A stretch of 9,660 bases of DNA from Verrucomicrobiota bacterium (GTDB lineage: Bacteria > Verrucomicrobiota > Verrucomicrobiia > Verrucomicrobiales > Verrucomicrobiaceae): positions 1 through 9,660 of the forward strand of contig JAIOQF010000255.1 of NCBI GenBank assembly GCA_021413535.1. Reading direction: 5' to 3'. The stretch's first letter is position 1. Every line of letters starts with the position of its first letter. Both the position numbers and the translations under genes were made by a program. Of the stretch, positions 6,951-9,660 are shown one piece after another. The notes beneath the pieces were generated by a model. The model saw only the letters and a program-made list of their open reading frames with translations, made no database searches and was not told the origin of the DNA.

Positions 6951-7892
6951 ATGAAACCAAACTTCCTCTTGTTATCTCTCGTGTGGTTCAGTCTCATCAC
7001 GGCCGCTTTTTCCGCAGCCAAGACCGATGAAGATCGGCAGCGGATCTTCGAGAGTCTCAAGTGGATTGCCGAGGGCACGATTCCACTCGAGTAGGATGTC
7101 GCGACCATCAAGCTTCAGGACGGCTTCCGTTATCTGGACAGCACGGATGCGAGCAAGGTTCTCTCTGACCTTTGGGGCAATCCGCGGCAGCAGACGATGG
7201 GCATGATCTTCCCGCCGGTGAGCGCGGACAGCGACAGCTTCTGGGGCGTTATCGTCGAGGGTTTTGAAAATGATGGTTACGTGAAGGACGAGGATGCCGA
7301 TAAAATTGATGCTGGAAAAATGCTCAAGGAAATGCAGGACGGCCAGAGAGAGGCGAACGTGGAGCGCAAACAGCAGGGTTATTCGGAATTGGAAATTGTT
7401 GGCTGGGCGATGCCGCCGACCTATGACAAGGAGGCCAAGAAACTTACCTGGGCGCTCGATATCAAACGGATCGGCGGCGACCACCACTCGGTGAACTACT
7501 ATATCCGCATCTTGGGCCGTCGCGGCTATCTCGTGCTCAATGCGCTGGGCAGCCTTGATCAGGTGAAGGAGATCGAAGCCGCCACGCCGCAGGTGCTCTC
7601 AATGGTCGAGTTCAACGAGGGTCATCGTTACGCTGACTTTGATGCGAAGAAAGGGGACAAGGTGGCGACCTATGGCATTGCGGGCCTGATCCTCGGTGCG
7701 GTCGGTCTGAAGGTGCTGGCCAAGGTCGGGTTGCTGGCGCTTTTTGCGAAGAAGTTCGGATTCGTTCTATTGTTTTTGAAGAAGTTTGCCATCGTAATCA
7801 TCGCCGCTGGCGCGGCTCTATTCAACAAGGTCAAAAGCTTCTTCAGCGGACGAAAAACAAATGAGGATCCCGCTCCGGGACCGCAGGCGTGA
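6951..7892 (+). pseudogene. DUF2167-like membrane-anchored protein gene with an in-frame TAG stop
   Basis: ATG 6951 opens a signal peptide (MKPNFLLLSLVWFSLITAAFSA) and a short mature region ending EGTIPLE, where TAG interrupts at 7092-7094. The same frame continues without a shift as DVATIKLQDGFRYLDSTDAS and runs to TGA at 7890-7892. The downstream part has features I associate with DUF2167: WGNP, GMIFPP, the block around GYVKDEDADKID, GWAMPPTYD, LTWALD, NYYIRILGRRGYLVLN and a late GHRYADFDAKKGDKVATYGIAGL. It ends with two hydrophobic segments (about residues 241-292) and a basic tail. The function is unknown; the architecture suggests a bulk periplasmic domain held by C-terminal membrane helices. 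The ATG at 7197 would give 231 residues but lose the signal peptide and the first conserved part. A nonsense mutation, base-call error or readthrough would all look like this. Confidence 0.8.
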
Positions 7893-7928
7893 CGGTGTGG
7901 CGCGGATAAATCATTTGCCACGACACCG
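7893..7928. other. imperfect hairpin between the DUF2167-like gene and sorA
   Basis: CGGTGT pairs with ACACCG and GGC with GCC, with a three-base bulge on the 3' side and a 15-base loop. It starts directly after the DUF2167 stop. It could slow or end transcription, but there is no U-rich tract, so I do not call it an intrinsic terminator. Confidence 0.3.
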
Positions 7929-7942
7929 GTGGTTTCGATACT
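7915..7942 (+). promoter_or_regulatory. possible sigma70-type promoter of the sorAB pair
   Basis: TTGCCA (7915-7920, 5 of 6 to TTGACA) and GATACT (7937-7942, 4 of 6 to TATAAT) are 16 bases apart. Transcription would begin about 7949, only a few bases before the ATG at 7952, giving a nearly leaderless message. The start codon indeed lacks a Shine-Dalgarno. Support is weak. Confidence 0.25.
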
Positions 7943-7951
7943 GCTGACATT

Positions 7952-9175
7952 ATGCCAAACTCTGAAACCCGCCGTGAATGGTTGAGGCGCGCCGCCATGC
8001 TTGGCACCGCCGGAATGTCCGGCCGGTTGATCGCAGCTGATGAAGGTGACGCGATCGAACTTCCATTCGCCAACGGAAAACGGCCATTGGTAAAGTTTCC
8101 CCAAAAGCGTGAATTAATGCTGGTCACGCGACGCCCGCCACAGTTGGAGACACCATTCCCGATCTTTAACGACGGCATCATTACCCCAAACGATGCGTTT
8201 TTTGTCCGCTACCATCTGGCGAATATTCCTCTGAAGATCGACGATGCGACGTTCCGTTGTGAAGTGAGGGGCGGCGTGAAAACTCCGCTCTCGCTCAGCA
8301 TTGAGGATTTGAAGAAGAACTTTGAACAAGTCGAGATCACCGCTGTATGCCAGTGCTCCGGCAACAGTCGTGGTTTCTTCACCCCGCGCGTCGGCGGTGG
8401 TCAGCTCGGCAACGGAGCGATGGGCAATGCGAAATGGCGTGGCGTGCGTCTCAAGGACGTGCTGGAAAAGGCCGGCCTGGCTGCGGAAGCGAAGCAGGTG
8501 TCGTTCAACGGACTCGACAAGCCGGCTGTGGAGAAGACGCCGGATTTTATCAAGTCGCTCGATCTGGAACAGATCATGGCCGGCGATGTTATCCTTGCGC
8601 ACACCATGAACGGCGAGCCGCTACCGATGCTCAACGGCTTCCCTTTGCGGGTGGTGGTGCCCGGCTACTACGCCACTTACTGGGTCAAGCACGTGAATGA
8701 GATCACGGTGCTGAGCGAACCGCTGGCGAATTTCTGGATGGCCACAGCGTATCGCATTCCGAACACCGAAGGCGCTTGCATCGAGCCCGGCACCACGCCG
8801 AAGAGCACGGTGCCGATCAGCAAGATGAATGTCCGCTCTTTCATCACCAGTCACGGCGACGGCGCGAACATTAAAGTGGGTGCACCGGTCACCGTGCGGG
8901 GCGTCGCCTTTGACGGCGGCGAAGGAATCAAAGAAGTTCAGTTCTCCGCTGACGGCGGCAAATCATGGTCCGTGGCTGAGCTCGGCGCGGACGCTGGCAA
9001 ATATTCTTTCCGCGAATGGAAGTTTTCGTTCACGCCTGCCGGCAAGGGGAGCCTCGCTTGGAAAGTGCGCGCCTTCAACCGCGTCGGTCAGTCACAGCCG
9101 CTGGAACCATTGTGGAACCCCGCGGGCTACATGCGGAACGTCGTTGAAACCGTGAATGTGAATCTCATATCATGA
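7952..9175 (+). CDS. sorA: sulfite dehydrogenase molybdenum subunit (SorA-like, sulfite oxidase family)
   Basis: This family oxidises sulfite to sulfate in the periplasm at a molybdopterin cofactor and passes electrons to cytochrome c. The 407-residue product begins with a Tat-type signal (TRREWLRRAAMLGTAGMSG). The cofactor domain covers about residues 75-270 with ITPNDAFFVRYHLANIP and CQCSGNSRG (133-141), where C135 is the likely molybdenum ligand by the CxGNxR pattern. LNGFPLRVVVPGYYATYWVKH is also characteristic. The Mo-cofactor dimerisation domain follows at about 295-400 (VRGVAFDGGEGIKEVQFSADGG, AWKVRAFNRVGQSQ, LWNPAGYMRN). There is no haem b5 domain, as expected for the bacterial SorAB type. 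Its stop overlaps the start of the small cytochrome gene (ATGA 9172-9175), which strongly supports the SorAB assignment. A related Mo oxidoreductase with another substrate remains possible. Confidence 0.9.
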   Translation: MPNSETRREWLRRAAMLGTAGMSGRLIAADEGDAIELPFANGKRPLVKFPQKRELMLVTRRPPQLETPFPIFNDGIITPNDAFFVRYHLANIPLKIDDATFRCEVRGGVKTPLSLSIEDLKKNFEQVEITAVCQCSGNSRGFFTPRVGGGQLGNGAMGNAKWRGVRLKDVLEKAGLAAEAKQVSFNGLDKPAVEKTPDFIKSLDLEQIMAGDVILAHTMNGEPLPMLNGFPLRVVVPGYYATYWVKHVNEITVLSEPLANFWMATAYRIPNTEGACIEPGTTPKSTVPISKMNVRSFITSHGDGANIKVGAPVTVRGVAFDGGEGIKEVQFSADGGKSWSVAELGADAGKYSFREWKFSFTPAGKGSLAWKVRAFNRVGQSQPLEPLWNPAGYMRNVVETVNVNLIS

Positions 9176-9477
9176 ATGCGAAACAAATCATGTTCTACGC
9201 TCTGATAGTGGGGTTGGGCTTTGCCCGCGGCACAGAATTGTCCATCGAACTTCCGCCCGAGACCGGTGCTTATAAGCAAGTCGCCGGAGTGGAACTCGCG
9301 CAGGCCTTCTGCGTGCAATGTCACTCGGTGGAATACACCGCCATTCAGCCGCCTATGCCCGCGAAGTTCTGGGACGCTGAGGTGAAGAAAATGCGCGAGA
9401 AGTATTTCGCCCCTGTCCCGCCGGAGATGGATGCTAAGTTGGTGGAGTATCTTACGATTGCTTACGGCACCAAGTAA
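9172..9477 (+). CDS. sorB: sulfite dehydrogenase cytochrome c subunit (SorB-like)
   Basis: This 101-residue secreted cytochrome should take electrons from the SorA molybdenum centre and hand them to a soluble cytochrome c or terminal oxidase. A Sec signal peptide (MFYALIVGLGFARG) precedes a single haem site, FCVQCH, with C47, C50 and H51. A Met axial ligand is needed: M74, in the W-x6-M stretch WDAEVKKM, fits the conserved pattern I recall for SorB-like cytochromes, while M62 in PPMP is the alternative. EYTAIQPP after the haem and the closing VEYLTIAYG also fit this group. Its ATG overlaps the sorA stop by four bases, implying translational coupling and a fixed subunit ratio. The gene ends with TAA; no intrinsic terminator with a U-tract is visible after it. 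Confidence 0.88.
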   Translation: MNAKQIMFYALIVGLGFARGTELSIELPPETGAYKQVAGVELAQAFCVQCHSVEYTAIQPPMPAKFWDAEVKKMREKYFAPVPPEMDAKLVEYLTIAYGTK

Positions 9478-9556
9478 GCGCACTGGGCCGGTGGACGTGG
9501 ACACTCCTCTTCGCAATCCGATCTTCTTCGCGGCGAAGCAGCTAAAATAATGAGGT

Positions 9557-9574
9557 GCGGGCAAGAGTGCCCGC
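9557..9574. repeat. short extragenic palindrome
   Basis: GCGGGCA and TGCCCGC form a perfect 7-bp stem around the four-base loop AGAG, 79 bases after the sorB stop. No U-tract follows, so it resembles a dispersed extragenic palindrome more than an intrinsic terminator, though it could still act at the 3' end of the sorAB message. Confidence 0.6.
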
Positions 9575-9608
9575 GCTCCCTTCATGCGCGCATCTGGTTT
9601 CGAGGGAG

Positions 9609-9660
9609 GCGGGGCTTTCCAGCCCCGCTCCTTCCGGCAAAGCGGGGCTGGAAAGCCCCG
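9609..9660. repeat. inverted pair of REP-like GC palindromes (second truncated by window edge)
   Basis: The first unit (9609-9628) is GCGGGGCT, loop TTCC, AGCCCCGC. The second (9642-9660) is GCGGGGCT, loop GGAA, AGCCCCG, missing only the last base at the window edge. Each folds as an 8-bp hairpin, and the second is the exact reverse complement of the first; they are separated by 13 bases. This head-to-head arrangement is like BIME/REP pairs. Nothing else is seen in 9478-9660, and no gene is supported there. Confidence 0.8.

Noticed and set aside
7092..7094. Genome-wide TAG recoding or pyrrolysine insertion
   Set aside because: TAG ends trmB and the antiporter gene at natural family lengths, so TAG works as a normal stop here.
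9526..9538. CTTCGCGGCGAAG as a terminator stem after sorB
   Set aside because: The loop would be a single base if fully paired, leaving only a few stable pairs, and no U-tract follows.

Overview
The window is a compact stretch of bacterial chromosome, moderately GC-rich, with every recognisable gene on the + strand. The gene content, the long form of IspG, the weak or absent Shine-Dalgarno sequences and the style of the extragenic palindromes fit a Verrucomicrobiota-like bacterium (perhaps the Pedosphaera/Limisphaera side). That placement is inferred from remembered sequence style, not from a search.

Region 1 (1-2907) is housekeeping. It holds the C-terminal end of the site-2 protease RseP, then ispG 9 bases later (isoprenoid MEP pathway), then trmB (tRNA m7G46 methyltransferase). 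ispG carries two different heptanucleotide tandem repeats inside its reading frame, one at the linker before its middle domain and one within that domain.

Region 2 (2908-6869) opens with a 170-base intergenic region holding a good match to an NsrR operator just before a clear nsrR gene (nitric-oxide-sensing Fe-S repressor). nsrR overlaps by ATGA a gene for a secreted single-haem c-type cytochrome of a family I cannot name. This looks like a self-regulated two-gene nitric oxide response unit in which the cytochrome stands where hmp, norB or ytfE would normally be, and it is the best candidate here for an undescribed system. A bacterial SET-domain methyltransferase and an NhaD/citrate-type ion transporter follow at gaps of 41 and 50 bases and could be co-transcribed.

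Region 3 (6870-7950) holds a DUF2167-type membrane protein gene interrupted by one in-frame TAG just after its signal peptide. It is either a fresh pseudogene, a sequencing error or a readthrough case.

Region 4 (7952-9477) is a sulfite dehydrogenase pair: a Tat-exported molybdenum subunit (SorA-like) coupled by ATGA overlap to its small c-type cytochrome (SorB-like). The pair would oxidise periplasmic sulfite to sulfate and pass electrons to the respiratory chain.

Region 5 (9478-9660) has no gene. It contains a 7-bp-stem palindrome and a pair of REP-like palindromes that are exact reverse complements of each other, the last cut by the window edge.
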